64,000 nt of DNA. Origin: Proteiniborus ethanoligenes (GTDB lineage Bacteria; Bacillota; Clostridia; Tissierellales; Proteiniboraceae). Of this stretch, positions 1 through 9,181 are shown piece after piece (the stretch's first letter is position 1; each line of letters opens with the position of its first letter). The position numbers and the translations under genes are program-made. The stretch spans positions 23,662-87,661 of the forward strand of contig NZ_FNQE01000013.1 in NCBI RefSeq assembly GCF_900107485.1, in the 5' to 3' direction. The notes beneath the pieces are model-generated. The model made no database searches. It was not told the DNA's origin and was given only the letters and a program-made list of their open reading frames with translations.

Positions 1-432
1 CCCTATTTTCTTCAAGAAGACCAGCATATCCTAGGCAAGGTACAGGATATTTTCGAAATACTTAATATGATTAAAAGAATAATTGAAAATGATTATAATG
101 ATAAGGTTAAATCCTCAAATCTAAACCTATCTATTATAGATAGAAAGGGAAAGATACTATCTGAAATGGTAAATTATCTGGGGGACAATAACAAAACAAT
201 GGCTGAAAGCATTGTAAATACCAAAAACAATATACTTAAAGCAAAAGAAAATCTTAAAGGGTATTCTCAATTAGCTTCAACTCAAAACTTAGATAGACTC
301 ACATCTATGGTTAAGCTTGCAAACTGCATAGAACCAATTCTTCCTGATAAAGGGAAGGTGCAATCTAGAAAGCTACAGCAGATTGTAAATATAATGAAAG
401 CCTCTGACGAGAGCTTTAGGCCTTTATATTAA
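1..432 (+). CDS. Hypothetical protein, 5' end outside the window
   Basis: The reading frame is open from the first base and ends with TAA at 430-432, so the N-terminus lies upstream; the first internal ATG is at 67. The visible 143 residues are charged and look mostly helical, with a Lys/Asn-rich middle and no membrane segment, signal peptide or Cys/His metal motif. I recognise no family. No obvious intrinsic terminator follows before the aminopeptidase gene. It could be a cytoplasmic helical protein or the tail of a longer multidomain protein. Confidence 0.6.
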   Translation, partial: PYFLQEDQHILGKVQDIFEILNMIKRIIENDYNDKVKSSNLNLSIIDRKGKILSEMVNYLGDNNKTMAESIVNTKNNILKAKENLKGYSQLASTQNLDRLTSMVKLANCIEPILPDKGKVQSRKLQQIVNIMKASDESFRPLY

Positions 433-564
433 TAAGGGCTTTTTAATTTCTCTTTGTTACCTTTTATTGCCTTTTGTTAAAAAACTGTAATTTTTAAAGG
501 GATTATAATAGGGATATAGAATACTAATATTTGATATAATTATAATTTTTGAGGAGGGAAAATG

Positions 565-1689
565 ATGAGAGACATTAGATTACAAAAGTTAGCACATTTG
601 ATAATCAACTATTCATTAAATATCAAGAAAGGCGAATATTTGCAAATACGTGGAAGTGTAGTTACTGAGCCTTTGCTAAAGGAATTATATAGGGAGGCAC
701 TAAAGGTAGGTGCATATCCTGAAATAACAACTTATTTAGAAGGTGTTGGAGAAATTCTATTAAAAGAGGGAAATGACGAGCAACTTAACTTTGTATCTCC
801 AGTTAGTAGAACTTTCGCAGAAAAATATGATGCTACGATACACTTGCTAGGTGGAGTAAATACAAAGGAATTAGCTGGCGTTGATCCGCAAAGAATCGTT
901 GCAAGAAGAAGGGCAATGAAAGAAATCATAGATATTCAGCAAAAACGTGAAGCTAAAGGTGAATATAGATGGTGCTTAACTCAATTTCCTACACATTCTG
1001 ATGCTCAAGAAGGTAATATGTCTCTTGATGAGTATGCAGACTTTGTCTTTAAAGCAGGTCTAATTGATAAAGAAGACCCTACAGCAGAATGGAAGAAGAT
1101 TTCTGAACAGCAAGAAAAGGTTGTAAAATATTTAGACCAAAAGAAGGAGATCCATATAATATCAAAGGATACTGACTTAAAAATGAGAACAGAAGGTAGA
1201 AAATGGATTAACTGTGATGGTAAAGTGAACTTCCCTGATGGAGAAGTATTTACAGGACCAGTAGAGGATTCTGTAGAAGGGTACATAAGGTTTAGCTTCC
1301 CTGGAATATACGCAGGAAAGGAAATAGAAGATATTAGACTTACTTTTGAAAAAGGAAAAGTAGTTAAGGCTGAAGCAGCAAAGGGAGAAGAACTTTTACT
1401 TGCTATACTAGACACAGACCAAGGCTCTAGAACTCTAGGCGAAATAGCCATAGGTACAAACTATGGAATTCAACAATTTACAAGGAACATGCTTTTTGAT
1501 GAGAAAATAGGTGGAACAGTACACGCCGCAGTAGGGTCTGCTTACCCAAGTACAAATGCGAAAAATGAATCTAGTATTCACTGGGATATGCTATGTGACA
1601 TGAGAGATGGAGGCAAGATATATGCTGACGGCGAGCTATTCTATGAAAATGGAGAGTTTTTATTTGATGTAATAGAAAAAGGAATATAA
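565..1689 (+). CDS. Aminopeptidase, M29 family (AmpS/PepS type)
   Basis: This is a cytosolic metallo-aminopeptidase that releases N-terminal residues from peptides. Its 374 residues match the family length. The C-terminal half carries the M29 metal-ligand landmarks: Glu in EVFTGPVEDS, Glu in LGEIAIGTN, His in GGTVHAAVGSAYP, and the His/Asp pair in SSIHWDML. The tandem ATGs at 562 and 565 share one AGGAGG at 552-557; the second gives the better 7-base spacing and matches the usual family N-terminus (MRD...). It is a single-gene unit closed by the terminator at 1691-1736. It fits a peptide-fermenting lifestyle together with the peptide ABC operon at 20.8-26.2 kb. Confidence 0.93.
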   Translation: MRDIRLQKLAHLIINYSLNIKKGEYLQIRGSVVTEPLLKELYREALKVGAYPEITTYLEGVGEILLKEGNDEQLNFVSPVSRTFAEKYDATIHLLGGVNTKELAGVDPQRIVARRRAMKEIIDIQQKREAKGEYRWCLTQFPTHSDAQEGNMSLDEYADFVFKAGLIDKEDPTAEWKKISEQQEKVVKYLDQKKEIHIISKDTDLKMRTEGRKWINCDGKVNFPDGEVFTGPVEDSVEGYIRFSFPGIYAGKEIEDIRLTFEKGKVVKAEAAKGEELLLAILDTDQGSRTLGEIAIGTNYGIQQFTRNMLFDEKIGGTVHAAVGSAYPSTNAKNESSIHWDMLCDMRDGGKIYADGELFYENGEFLFDVIEKGI

Positions 1690-1690
1690 A

Positions 1691-1736
1691 TAGGTAAAAA
1701 GAAAAAGTCGGATACCCGACTTTTTCTTTTTACCTA
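1691..1736. terminator. Bidirectional intrinsic terminator between convergent genes
   Basis: A perfect 21-bp inverted repeat (1691-1711 and 1716-1736) with a 4-base loop, A-rich on one side and T-rich on the other. It can terminate the aminopeptidase on the plus strand and the DUF378 gene on the minus strand, whose stop codon lies inside it. Confidence 0.92.
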
Positions 1737-1930
1737 TCAACTCTTTCTCTATCTCTAAATAATAAGGTTATACAGTACAATCCAGCCAATCCTACAAGCC
1801 CATATACTATTCTGCTTAAAATAGTAGCAGGACCTCCAAAAAGAGTAGCCACAAGGTCAAATCTAAATAGAGAAATAAGTCCCCAGTTCAGTGCCCCAAT
1901 AATAACAAGCACTAGTGCTACTGTATCCAT
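1730..1930 (-). CDS. DUF378 (YuzA-like) small membrane protein
   Basis: A 66-residue protein with two hydrophobic segments (about 4-20 and 38-58) separated by a short polar stretch. It contains the DUF378 signature IIGALNWGL near the N-terminus and an Arg-rich tail. The start at 1930 is preceded on the minus strand by AAGGAGGG at good spacing. Family members are small inner-membrane proteins of unknown function, common in Firmicutes. The 3' end overlaps the shared terminator. Confidence 0.88.
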   Translation of the reverse strand: MDTVALVLVIIGALNWGLISLFRFDLVATLFGGPATILSRIVYGLVGLAGLYCITLLFRDRERVDR

Positions 1931-2130
1931 AGAATCCCTCCTTAAATTATTATAGATTCATAAATTATTATTTCATTTTTTTGCCTAATTATACCTATTC
2001 GATTAGAGATTAACAATTACTTGTATAAAAAGTAACATTTTTCTCTTAGGAGAATAAGATATAGTATGAAACTTTAGCTTACATAGCTTTGAGTTCACTA
2101 ATAAATTATATATTTGAAGGGGAGGATAGT

Positions 2131-2328
2131 ATGTCACAGGAAATCAGTAGTAACATTCCAGTTGAAAGAGAATCATTTTTTGGGGAAAACAACGAAAGCT
2201 TATTATTTTTCTTCTTAATACTAGTTATTATCTTTTGCAATTGTGGTTTATTTGATGAAATGAACGAAAGTTTACTTTTCTTCTTTTTACTGTTAATCAT
2301 AATATTTTGTAAATGCTTTGATTTCTAA
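2131..2328 (+). CDS. Small hydrophobic protein with an internal duplication
   Basis: A 65-residue protein. The start at 2131 was chosen over an in-frame upstream codon because GGGGAGGA at 2119-2126 sits just ahead. After a polar N-terminus, the unit NESLLFFFL followed by a Val/Ile run and F-C-x-C occurs twice (about residues 23-40 and 46-62), each long enough to be a membrane helix. Very hydrophobic short proteins with FFFLLL runs are common in spore formers and often sporulation-linked, but I cannot assign a family. It is a single gene ending in the terminator at 2349-2390. Confidence 0.6.
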   Translation: MSQEISSNIPVERESFFGENNESLLFFFLILVIIFCNCGLFDEMNESLLFFFLLLIIIFCKCFDF

Positions 2329-2348
2329 ACAGTAGTTTTTGAGCCCCC

Positions 2349-2390
2349 AAAATACAGATTTCAATCCTATTGAGATCTGTATTTTTGTTT
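2349..2390 (+). terminator. Intrinsic terminator
   Basis: Arms of 17 bases at 2349-2365 and 2369-2385 with one G-T pair and a 3-base loop, followed by T-rich sequence; it closes the small hydrophobic protein gene. Confidence 0.85.
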
Positions 2391-2493
2391 AGATATTAAC
2401 ACTATTATGTGCTATAATGTAAAAGTAATAAATGTATAATTTAGAACAATAAAGCAGCAAGAAAACAGCAAGACTAAGGAGAATAAAGTAAAG

Positions 2494-3375
2494 ATGAGAG
2501 ATGAATATACTAAAGGCACAAATACAAAAATGTCAAAAACTATTTTCAAAAAAATATTCTTTATTATCTTGGGTAATTTATTATGTGCTATAGCCTTTAA
2601 TGTGTTTTTTATACCAAACAAGCTTCTAAGTGGAGGTATAGGTGGTATTGGAATTATGATACAATATTTAACCGATATACCATCAGGAATATCTGTCTTA
2701 GCTATGAATTTACCGATTTTTATCATGGGAGTACGTTTAGTAGATAAGGAATTTGTAACCTATGCATTTATTTCTATGCTTATTTTTTCTTTTTTACTAA
2801 CTGTGACTAATGGCCTTGGAGAGTATATTGTAATTGACGATAGATTGCTAGGCTCAGTTTTTGGAGCAGTATTGAACGGAACTGGTATGGGACTTATGTT
2901 CAGACATAGAACCTGTCAAGGAGGCCTTGACATAATAGCTGCAATTCTTAAGAAAAAATATAATGTAAATATAGGAACAGGGCTTATGATGGTAAACACT
3001 GTAGTTATGCTTATCGCATCCTTATTATTTGGCTATAAATCAGCAATGTATACATTAATAGCAATGTATATAGGATATCAAATATTAGATAAGGTACAGA
3101 TAGGATTTAATATGAAAAAGAATATATTAATAGTATCGGATAAGTCAGAAGAGTTGGCAAAAGCAATAATTGAAGAACTTCATAGGGGAGTAACTTTTCT
3201 AGAGGGCATGGGTGGATATAAAAAGGAAAACAAAAAAGTTATATATTGTATAGTAACATCTAGCGAGGTAGTTAAGCTAAAGAATATTGTTGAATTAATA
3301 GACCCAAAGGCTTTTTTAACAATAAATGATATAGTAGAAGTAAAAGGAAGTAGTTTTCAATCTGTAGGAATGTAA
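2494..3375 (+). CDS. YitT family membrane protein (DUF161 plus DUF2179)
   Basis: This 293-residue protein has the two-part YitT layout: five or six membrane segments within residues 18-195 and a soluble C-terminal DUF2179 domain (about 205-285) that includes LHRGVTFLEGMGGY and IVELIDPKAFLTIND. The family is widespread in Firmicutes; its transport substrate or role is not established. AAGGAG at 2475-2480 is 13 bases from the ATG at 2494, longer than ideal; the ATG at 2530 (MSKTIF) is a possible alternative but has no good binding site. It is a single gene ending in the 3452-3494 terminator. Confidence 0.88.
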   Translation: MRDEYTKGTNTKMSKTIFKKIFFIILGNLLCAIAFNVFFIPNKLLSGGIGGIGIMIQYLTDIPSGISVLAMNLPIFIMGVRLVDKEFVTYAFISMLIFSFLLTVTNGLGEYIVIDDRLLGSVFGAVLNGTGMGLMFRHRTCQGGLDIIAAILKKKYNVNIGTGLMMVNTVVMLIASLLFGYKSAMYTLIAMYIGYQILDKVQIGFNMKKNILIVSDKSEELAKAIIEELHRGVTFLEGMGGYKKENKKVIYCIVTSSEVVKLKNIVELIDPKAFLTINDIVEVKGSSFQSVGM

Positions 3376-3451
3376 TATAGATTAATTAATTGGACTATTA
3401 AAGCTTATAAATGTATTATTATAAGATGAAAATTGGATTAATTAACTTATC

Positions 3452-3494
3452 AAAGAAGTATAAAAAGCTTAAATCTTTTTATACTTCTTTTTAT
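3452..3494 (+). terminator. Intrinsic terminator after the YitT gene
   Basis: Perfect 16-bp arms at 3452-3467 and 3475-3490 with a 7-base loop, followed by T-rich sequence. Confidence 0.88.
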
Positions 3495-3580
3495 ATTTAA
3501 TATTCCTTAATTTACCAATGCATAGTATAAGCCTTTTTTAATTTTTTGGTTAAACTAAATACACTGGGAGGTGTATTTAA

Positions 3581-4993
3581 TTGAAAAAAGTGATTTTGAC
3601 TATATGTGTTTTAGCTTTGATACTTACATCATGTAGCATTGATGGATTAAGAGTACCAGAAAAGCCTAATAAGAACATTCAAAAAAGTGGACCAGATATT
3701 GACACTAGTGAAGGAGGAACTGGGGGAGAAAGCATTACCTATAGAGATGATTTAGAGAATAACATAAACTATATAGACGTAAATGTGGATATGGGATTGA
3801 CAAAAGATTTTATTAGTGAAGCTAATGGCAAGAAAGACATATTGTTTCAAAATAATATGGCAAATAAGGATGTAAATAGACCTAACACAGATAGACTTAC
3901 TAATAGTATAAATGTCGCTGGCAATGCACAAATGTATGTAACTCTAATACCTGATGACATAGATGTGGATTTACTATACAAAGAATACAATATACCTCTA
4001 GATTATCTTTTAATTACATCAGAAGACACAAATATTTACTCAGAACCAAATCTAGATTCAGATGCTTTAGGAAAGGCTGAACAGCTTTCTAAGGTAAAGC
4101 TTGAGGGCAAAGCAACCTTCAACTATTTAAATCAGACAAATGAATGGTATTTACTGTCTTGGATAGAAAATGGGAATACAACCTATGGATATGTTACAGT
4201 AGACAAAGGAGTTCCTAGAAAATTTAGATTTGACAAAATGTCTGAAGAAATAAAGAGTTTAGAATTTGAATTAGAAAAATATCAATATGGATATATATCA
4301 AATTATAAGGATAGAAATGGTTCTCCTCCCCTTATCAATGGTAAAGCTGTAGATAGTTTTGGAATTCAAGCATATCAAAGTGCTCCTGCTTATTATAGCC
4401 TTGAAAACAAAAATGAATTTAGATATTTTCCAGATGGAATGCTCGTGTCTATATTAGATGAGGATAAGGGGCATTTTAAAGTCAAAAATTTAGCTTATGA
4501 AGGAGAATATTGGATACCTAAGCAGTTCATATCCTTTGATGATAATTTAGATAATTTAAATAAGGTTATAGTAGTAGATAAGACAAACCAAAATGAAGCT
4601 TTATTTGAAAACAGAAATGGAAGATGGACTATGATTTCATACACATTAGCTACTACTGGGATGTCAGAAGAAAACAAATATGAAACACCTACTGGTAGCT
4701 TTAAGGTGCTTCAAAAGAGAGATAAATTCTATTACTTAAACCATAGAACTAATCAAATAGCAGGCTATGCACCCTATGGCACAAGATTTTCTGCTGGAGC
4801 TTATGTTCATGGCATCCCAGTAGAATATAAAGTTGTAGATGGAGAAAAAATAGACCCTGGAATGAAAGAATATTTAGTAACCATAGGCACTACTCCTAGA
4901 TCTGCAAAATGTGTAAGAAACTATACCAGCCATGCAAAGTTCGTATATGATTGGGCAGATATGAACGATACAGCTGTAATTATAATGGATTAA
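3581..4993 (+). CDS. L,D-transpeptidase (YkuD) lipoprotein with SH3-like domain
   Basis: The TTG start at 3581 follows GGGAGGTG at 3567-3574. The N-terminus is a lipoprotein signal with lipobox LTSC (Cys18), so the protein is anchored outside the membrane. An SH3-like stretch (about 135-210) contains the bacterial-SH3 pattern of Tyr-Ser-x-Pro. The C-terminal ~120 residues form a YkuD domain: a GSFKVLQK strand, the histidine motif AYVHGIP and the catalytic cysteine motif SAKCVRN. The usual Ser-His-Gly-Cys is here Ser-Ala-Lys-Cys, yet Cys and the following Arg are kept. Expected role: 3-3 cross-linking or anchoring in peptidoglycan. It is a single gene ending at 5076-5100. Confidence 0.85.
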   Translation: MKKVILTICVLALILTSCSIDGLRVPEKPNKNIQKSGPDIDTSEGGTGGESITYRDDLENNINYIDVNVDMGLTKDFISEANGKKDILFQNNMANKDVNRPNTDRLTNSINVAGNAQMYVTLIPDDIDVDLLYKEYNIPLDYLLITSEDTNIYSEPNLDSDALGKAEQLSKVKLEGKATFNYLNQTNEWYLLSWIENGNTTYGYVTVDKGVPRKFRFDKMSEEIKSLEFELEKYQYGYISNYKDRNGSPPLINGKAVDSFGIQAYQSAPAYYSLENKNEFRYFPDGMLVSILDEDKGHFKVKNLAYEGEYWIPKQFISFDDNLDNLNKVIVVDKTNQNEALFENRNGRWTMISYTLATTGMSEENKYETPTGSFKVLQKRDKFYYLNHRTNQIAGYAPYGTRFSAGAYVHGIPVEYKVVDGEKIDPGMKEYLVTIGTTPRSAKCVRNYTSHAKFVYDWADMNDTAVIIMD

Positions 4994-5075
4994 AAATGCA
5001 GAGATTTAATATGAAGATATAGCTGAGAGATTAAAATATGATTTAAATTTAAACAATATTTTGTAATGCTTTTAG

Positions 5076-5100
5076 AGGACGCCATCAGGCGTCCTTTAAA
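5076..5100 (+). terminator. Intrinsic terminator
   Basis: GC-rich 8-bp stem AGGACGCC/GGCGTCCT with a 4-base loop, followed by TTTAAAA, about 85 bases downstream of the L,D-transpeptidase stop. Confidence 0.7.
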
Positions 5101-5105
5101 AAGGC

Positions 5106-5214
5106 TAAATGTGACACGCTAAATATATTTTTATGCTTTGAATATAAAAAAACATGTAAATACATAATAAAAACACAAAAAAAGTATGTCACATTTAACT
5201 ATATGTGATATAAT
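5106..5214 (+). promoter_or_regulatory. Promoter region of ppsA with a widely spaced inverted repeat
   Basis: The 11-base arms TAAATGTGACA (5106-5116) and TGTCACATTTA (5187-5197) are perfect inverted copies separated by 70 bases of AT-rich DNA. The right arm overlaps the probable -35 of a promoter whose -10 is TATAAT at 5209-5214. This arrangement suggests two half-operators or a looping repressor site, though no regulator gene is adjacent. The arms and the -10 are seen in the sequence; the function is inferred. Confidence 0.45.
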
Positions 5215-5246
5215 ATATAAAGAAATATAAGAAAGGAGCAAAACAA

Positions 5247-7601
5247 ATGGGGAAATACAATTATATAGTGTGGTTTAATGAAACAAATAAGGAAGACATA
5301 CCAATAGTAGGAGGAAAGGGTGCAAACTTAGGGGAGTTAACTATTAAGGGAGTAAACGTGCCACCTGGATTTTGTGTAACAGCTTCTGCCTATACAGATT
5401 TTATTAGTAAATCAAAATTAGAAAAGGAAATAGTAAAGATATTAGAGGATTTAGACGTTGAAGATTCTTCAGAATTGCAATTAAGAAGCGCAGGCATAAG
5501 GAGCTTAATCATTAAAGCTGGTATACCCATTGAAATAGAGAAAGAAATAATCAAGGCATATAAGGAGTTTAGTAAAAGAATAAACATGGACAATCCTCAG
5601 GTAGCTATTAGAAGTTCAGCTACAGCAGAAGATTTACCAGAGGCTTCTTTTGCTGGACAACAAGATACATATCTTCATATAAGTGGAATAGAAGAAATAC
5701 TAAGGCATATAAAAAGGTGCTGGGCATCCCTTTGGACTTCAAGGGCTATTTATTACAGACATCATCAAGGCTTCAAGCATCAAGATGTAGCATTAAGTGT
5801 TGTAGTTCAAAAAATGGTAAATAGTAAAATATCTGGAGTTATGTTTACAGCAAATCCTGTGAATAGCGACTTAAATCAAATTATGATTAATGCAAGTTGG
5901 GGGCTTGGAGAAGCTGTAGTTTCAGGAATAGTAACACCAGATGAATTTATCCTTGATAAAAAAACCTTAGATATTGTTGAGAAGAATATTGCTGAAAAAA
6001 ATCTGATGGTAATTAAAAATTCAAATGATGTAGGAACTCTTGAGGTAAAAGTTGAGGAATATTTAGGATATGACAAAGTAAACAAGCCTTGTTTAAATGA
6101 TTTAGAAGTATCAAATTTAGGTAGAAATGGACTTATAATTGAAGATATTTATAAATCGGCTCAGGATATAGAATGGGCATTAGATGCTGATACGGAAGAA
6201 TTATATATTTTACAAGCAAGACCTATTACTACTTTGAAAAAGGAGAGTGCAGATATGAATATTGAACAAAATAATGAATTAGTAACCTTAGTAAGAGGTT
6301 TACCTGCATCCCCAGGAATAAGTAGCGGTAAAGTAAGGAACATTAAAGATATTACTGAAATTGATAGAGTAGAGGATGGAGATATACTAGTAACAGTAAT
6401 GACAAATCCAGATATGGTTCCAGCCATGAGAAGAGCAGCTGCAGTAGTTACTGATGAGGGCGGAAGAACATGTCATGCAGCTATTGTTTCAAGAGAGCTA
6501 GGTATACCATGTATAGTAGGTGCAAAAAAAGCAAGCGAAGAGCTTACAGAGGGAATGGAAATAACTGTAGATGCTACTAGAGGAGTAGTATATAAAGGAA
6601 CAGTACTTCAAGAAAAGCAAAAAAAAGAAGAAAAAGTGACTACAACAGTAGGTATAAATGAAGAATTAATACATCAATTAGCACCAATTACAGCAACAAA
6701 GATATACATGAACTTAGGCGAGCCAGAAATGATACAAAGATATAAAAGCCTTCCTTTTGATGGTATAGGCTTAATGAGAACAGAGTTCATTTTCACAAAT
6801 CTAGTAGGAGCACATCCTATGTATCTATTAAAAACTGGTCAAGGGCAACTACTTATAGATAAAATGTCAGAAGGAATTACAAAAGTAGCTCAAGAAATAT
6901 ACCCAAGACCTATAGTAGTTAGACTAAGTGATTTTAGAACAAACGAATTTAGAGGATTAAAGGGTGGAGATGAAGTAGAGCCAATAGAAGCTAATCCAAT
7001 GATAGGTTGGAGAGGTGTATCTAGATATATTTCACCAGAATACGAAGAAGGCTTTAGGCTTGAATGTAGAGCTATAAGAAAAGTAAGAGAAGAATATGGA
7101 CTTACAAATGTATACGTAATGCTTCCATTTGTGAGAACCACATGGGAATTAAAAAAGGTTAAGGAAATAATGGCTGAAGAGGGGCTAGAACAAGGCAGAA
7201 ACTTTAAGCTATGGATAATGGCAGAGGTACCATCTGTAGTATTTGAAGCAGAAGAATTTGCACAAATGGTAGATGGATTTAGTATAGGAAGTAATGACTT
7301 AACTCAGCTTACAATGGGGGCTGATAGAGACTCAGGTATCCTAAACAACATGGGATATTTTGATGAAAGAAATGAAGCAGTTAAAAGAGCGATATCCATA
7401 TTAATAAAAGCTGCTCATAAATATGGAAAGACTATATCCATATGCGGACAAGGCCCATCCCAATACCCAGAATTTGCAGAGTTTCTAGTTCAAGAGGGAA
7501 TAGACAGCATGAGTGTAAATCCAGACACGGTTTCCTACACAAGAAGACTTGTAGCATCAGTTGAACAAAAAATTATGTTAAATAAGTTGAGAAGCTTATA
7601 A
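5247..7601 (+). CDS. ppsA: Phosphoenolpyruvate synthase
   Basis: Pyruvate, water dikinase makes PEP from pyruvate with ATP giving AMP and phosphate, the entry to gluconeogenesis when growing on amino acids. The 784 residues are the usual length. The order is: N-terminal ATP-binding domain (GGKGANLGEL, and AIRSSATAEDLP near 120), swivelling phosphohistidine domain with catalytic His410 in GGRTCHAAIVSREL, and C-terminal PEP/pyruvate barrel with SIGSNDLTQLTMGADRDSG and the CGQGPSQYPEF cysteine motif. AAAGGAG precedes the ATG. It is a single gene with its own promoter and terminator. Confidence 0.95.
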   Translation: MGKYNYIVWFNETNKEDIPIVGGKGANLGELTIKGVNVPPGFCVTASAYTDFISKSKLEKEIVKILEDLDVEDSSELQLRSAGIRSLIIKAGIPIEIEKEIIKAYKEFSKRINMDNPQVAIRSSATAEDLPEASFAGQQDTYLHISGIEEILRHIKRCWASLWTSRAIYYRHHQGFKHQDVALSVVVQKMVNSKISGVMFTANPVNSDLNQIMINASWGLGEAVVSGIVTPDEFILDKKTLDIVEKNIAEKNLMVIKNSNDVGTLEVKVEEYLGYDKVNKPCLNDLEVSNLGRNGLIIEDIYKSAQDIEWALDADTEELYILQARPITTLKKESADMNIEQNNELVTLVRGLPASPGISSGKVRNIKDITEIDRVEDGDILVTVMTNPDMVPAMRRAAAVVTDEGGRTCHAAIVSRELGIPCIVGAKKASEELTEGMEITVDATRGVVYKGTVLQEKQKKEEKVTTTVGINEELIHQLAPITATKIYMNLGEPEMIQRYKSLPFDGIGLMRTEFIFTNLVGAHPMYLLKTGQGQLLIDKMSEGITKVAQEIYPRPIVVRLSDFRTNEFRGLKGGDEVEPIEANPMIGWRGVSRYISPEYEEGFRLECRAIRKVREEYGLTNVYVMLPFVRTTWELKKVKEIMAEEGLEQGRNFKLWIMAEVPSVVFEAEEFAQMVDGFSIGSNDLTQLTMGADRDSGILNNMGYFDERNEAVKRAISILIKAAHKYGKTISICGQGPSQYPEFAEFLVQEGIDSMSVNPDTVSYTRRLVASVEQKIMLNKLRSL

Positions 7602-7608
7602 AGTATAT

Positions 7609-7660
7609 AAAAGAGAGACTCTTCATTCAGAATGCAAATGGAGAATCTCTCTTTTTTGTT
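7609..7660 (+). terminator. Intrinsic terminator of ppsA
   Basis: Long imperfect hairpin with outer arms AAAAGAGAGA (7609-7618) and TCTCTCTTTT (7646-7655), followed by more T. Confidence 0.85.
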
Positions 7661-7710
7661 TTTAGTTGAGTAAACTAAGGGGTGAATCTAGTTAAAACCT
7701 TGAGTCTATA

Positions 7711-8514
7711 TTAAAATGATGGTATAACTCCGCCTTCATATTTTTCTTGGATGAATGCTTTAATCTTTTCAGATTGAAGAGCTTTTAATAGAGCTTTAAG
7801 CTTAGGACTACTTTCTTCTCCTTTTCTTACTGCAACTATATTAGCAAAAGGTGAATCAGATCTTTCCAGAAGAATAGCATCTTTGGCAGCAGATAAATTA
7901 GCTTGTATAGCATAGTTTCCGTTGATTAAAGCAGCATCTACTTCATCTAGTGTTCTAGGTAGAAGTGCAGCTTCAAGAGGTTTGATTATAAGGTTTTTAG
8001 GATTTTCAACTATATCATTTTCAGTAGCATTTAGTCCTACGCCTTCTTTTAACTTAATAAAGCCTTTATCCTCAAGAAGATTAAGAGCCCTTCCACCGTT
8101 AACTGTATCGTTTGGAATAGCTATTGTTGCTCCATCCTTTAATTCATTTATATCACTAAATTTATTTGAATATAGTCCCATAGGTTCTATGTGAACATTC
8201 CCCAATGAAACTAAATCAAGCTTATTTTTTTCATTAAATTCAAGTAAGTATGGTAAATGTTGAAAGAAGTTTGCATCTAGTTCTTTTTGAGCCACAGCAA
8301 AGTTTGGCTTTACATAGTCAGTAAATTCAATTATTTGAAGTTCATAGCCTTCTTTTTCTAAATCTTCTTTTATTAGATTTAGCATTTCACCATGGGGTTC
8401 TGGAGTAGCACCTACTATTATAACCTTATCATTACCTGTCTTAGGCTGACAGCCTGTGATTATTACCGATGTTAATAAGACAATTACTAATAAAACATTC
8501 AAATATTTTTTCAT
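7711..8514 (-). CDS. metQ: Methionine ABC transporter substrate-binding lipoprotein
   Basis: A 267-residue NlpA/MetQ-family lipoprotein: signal peptide with lipobox ITGC (Cys22), then VGATPEPHGEML, the typical opening of the domain. Later motifs include NFFQHLPYL and IPNDTVNGGRALNLL, which line the D/L-methionine site in this family. It is last in the minus-strand operon metN-metI-metQ, 13 bases after metI, and has its own AGGAGG. The operon is under the S-box riboswitch at 10341-10446, which supports methionine as substrate. Confidence 0.95.
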   Translation of the reverse strand: MKKYLNVLLVIVLLTSVIITGCQPKTGNDKVIIVGATPEPHGEMLNLIKEDLEKEGYELQIIEFTDYVKPNFAVAQKELDANFFQHLPYLLEFNEKNKLDLVSLGNVHIEPMGLYSNKFSDINELKDGATIAIPNDTVNGGRALNLLEDKGFIKLKEGVGLNATENDIVENPKNLIIKPLEAALLPRTLDEVDAALINGNYAIQANLSAAKDAILLERSDSPFANIVAVRKGEESSPKLKALLKALQSEKIKAFIQEKYEGGVIPSF

Positions 8515-8527
8515 TTATTATTCCTCC

Positions 8528-9181
8528 TTATTTTCTTTTGTCAATTGAATACGAAATCTTATTACCTAATAGCTGTATTAATTGAACTAATACTATAATA
8601 ACTATTACAGAAGCTATCATTACATCTGTTTGATATCTATGATATCCATAACGTATGGCTAAATCTCCTAGTCCACCTCCTCCTATAGCACCTGCCATGG
8701 CAGAATATCCAATTAAATTTATTATGGTCATAGTAATTCCTAGTACTAATGAAGGCATAGCTTCTGGAATCAATACTTTTGTAATAATTTCAAATGTAGA
8801 GGCACCCATTGATGAAACTGCTTCAATTATTCCTTTATCAACTTCTTTAAATGCACTTTCCACAATCCTAGCTACGAAAGGAGCTGCTGCAATAGATAGT
8901 GGTACAACAGTGGCAAGGGTTCCTATGGTTTTACCAACTATTAATTTTGTAAGTGGCATTATAAAAATCATTAATATAATAAATGGGAAAGAACGAAATA
9001 TATTTACTATTCCATTAAGAATAGAATTTAAGGTTATTCTTTCCCATATTCCATCCTTTTCTGTAATGACTAATAAAATACCCAGAGGGAATCCAAGTAT
9101 CAATGAAAATATTGTAGATATTGCAACCATTATAATAGTCTCCCATAAGGAAGGAAGTAAAAGAAGGATAATATTACCCAT
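8528..9181 (-). CDS. metI: Methionine ABC transporter permease
   Basis: A 217-residue integral membrane protein with five hydrophobic segments and the MetI EAA-loop region SSMGASTFEIITKVLIPEA, which contacts the ATPase. The length is normal for MetI. Its start overlaps the end of metN by 8 bases, so the two are translationally coupled. Confidence 0.95.
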   Translation of the reverse strand: MGNIILLLLPSLWETIIMVAISTIFSLILGFPLGILLVITEKDGIWERITLNSILNGIVNIFRSFPFIILMIFIMPLTKLIVGKTIGTLATVVPLSIAAAPFVARIVESAFKEVDKGIIEAVSSMGASTFEIITKVLIPEAMPSLVLGITMTIINLIGYSAMAGAIGGGGLGDLAIRYGYHRYQTDVMIASVIVIIVLVQLIQLLGNKISYSIDKRK

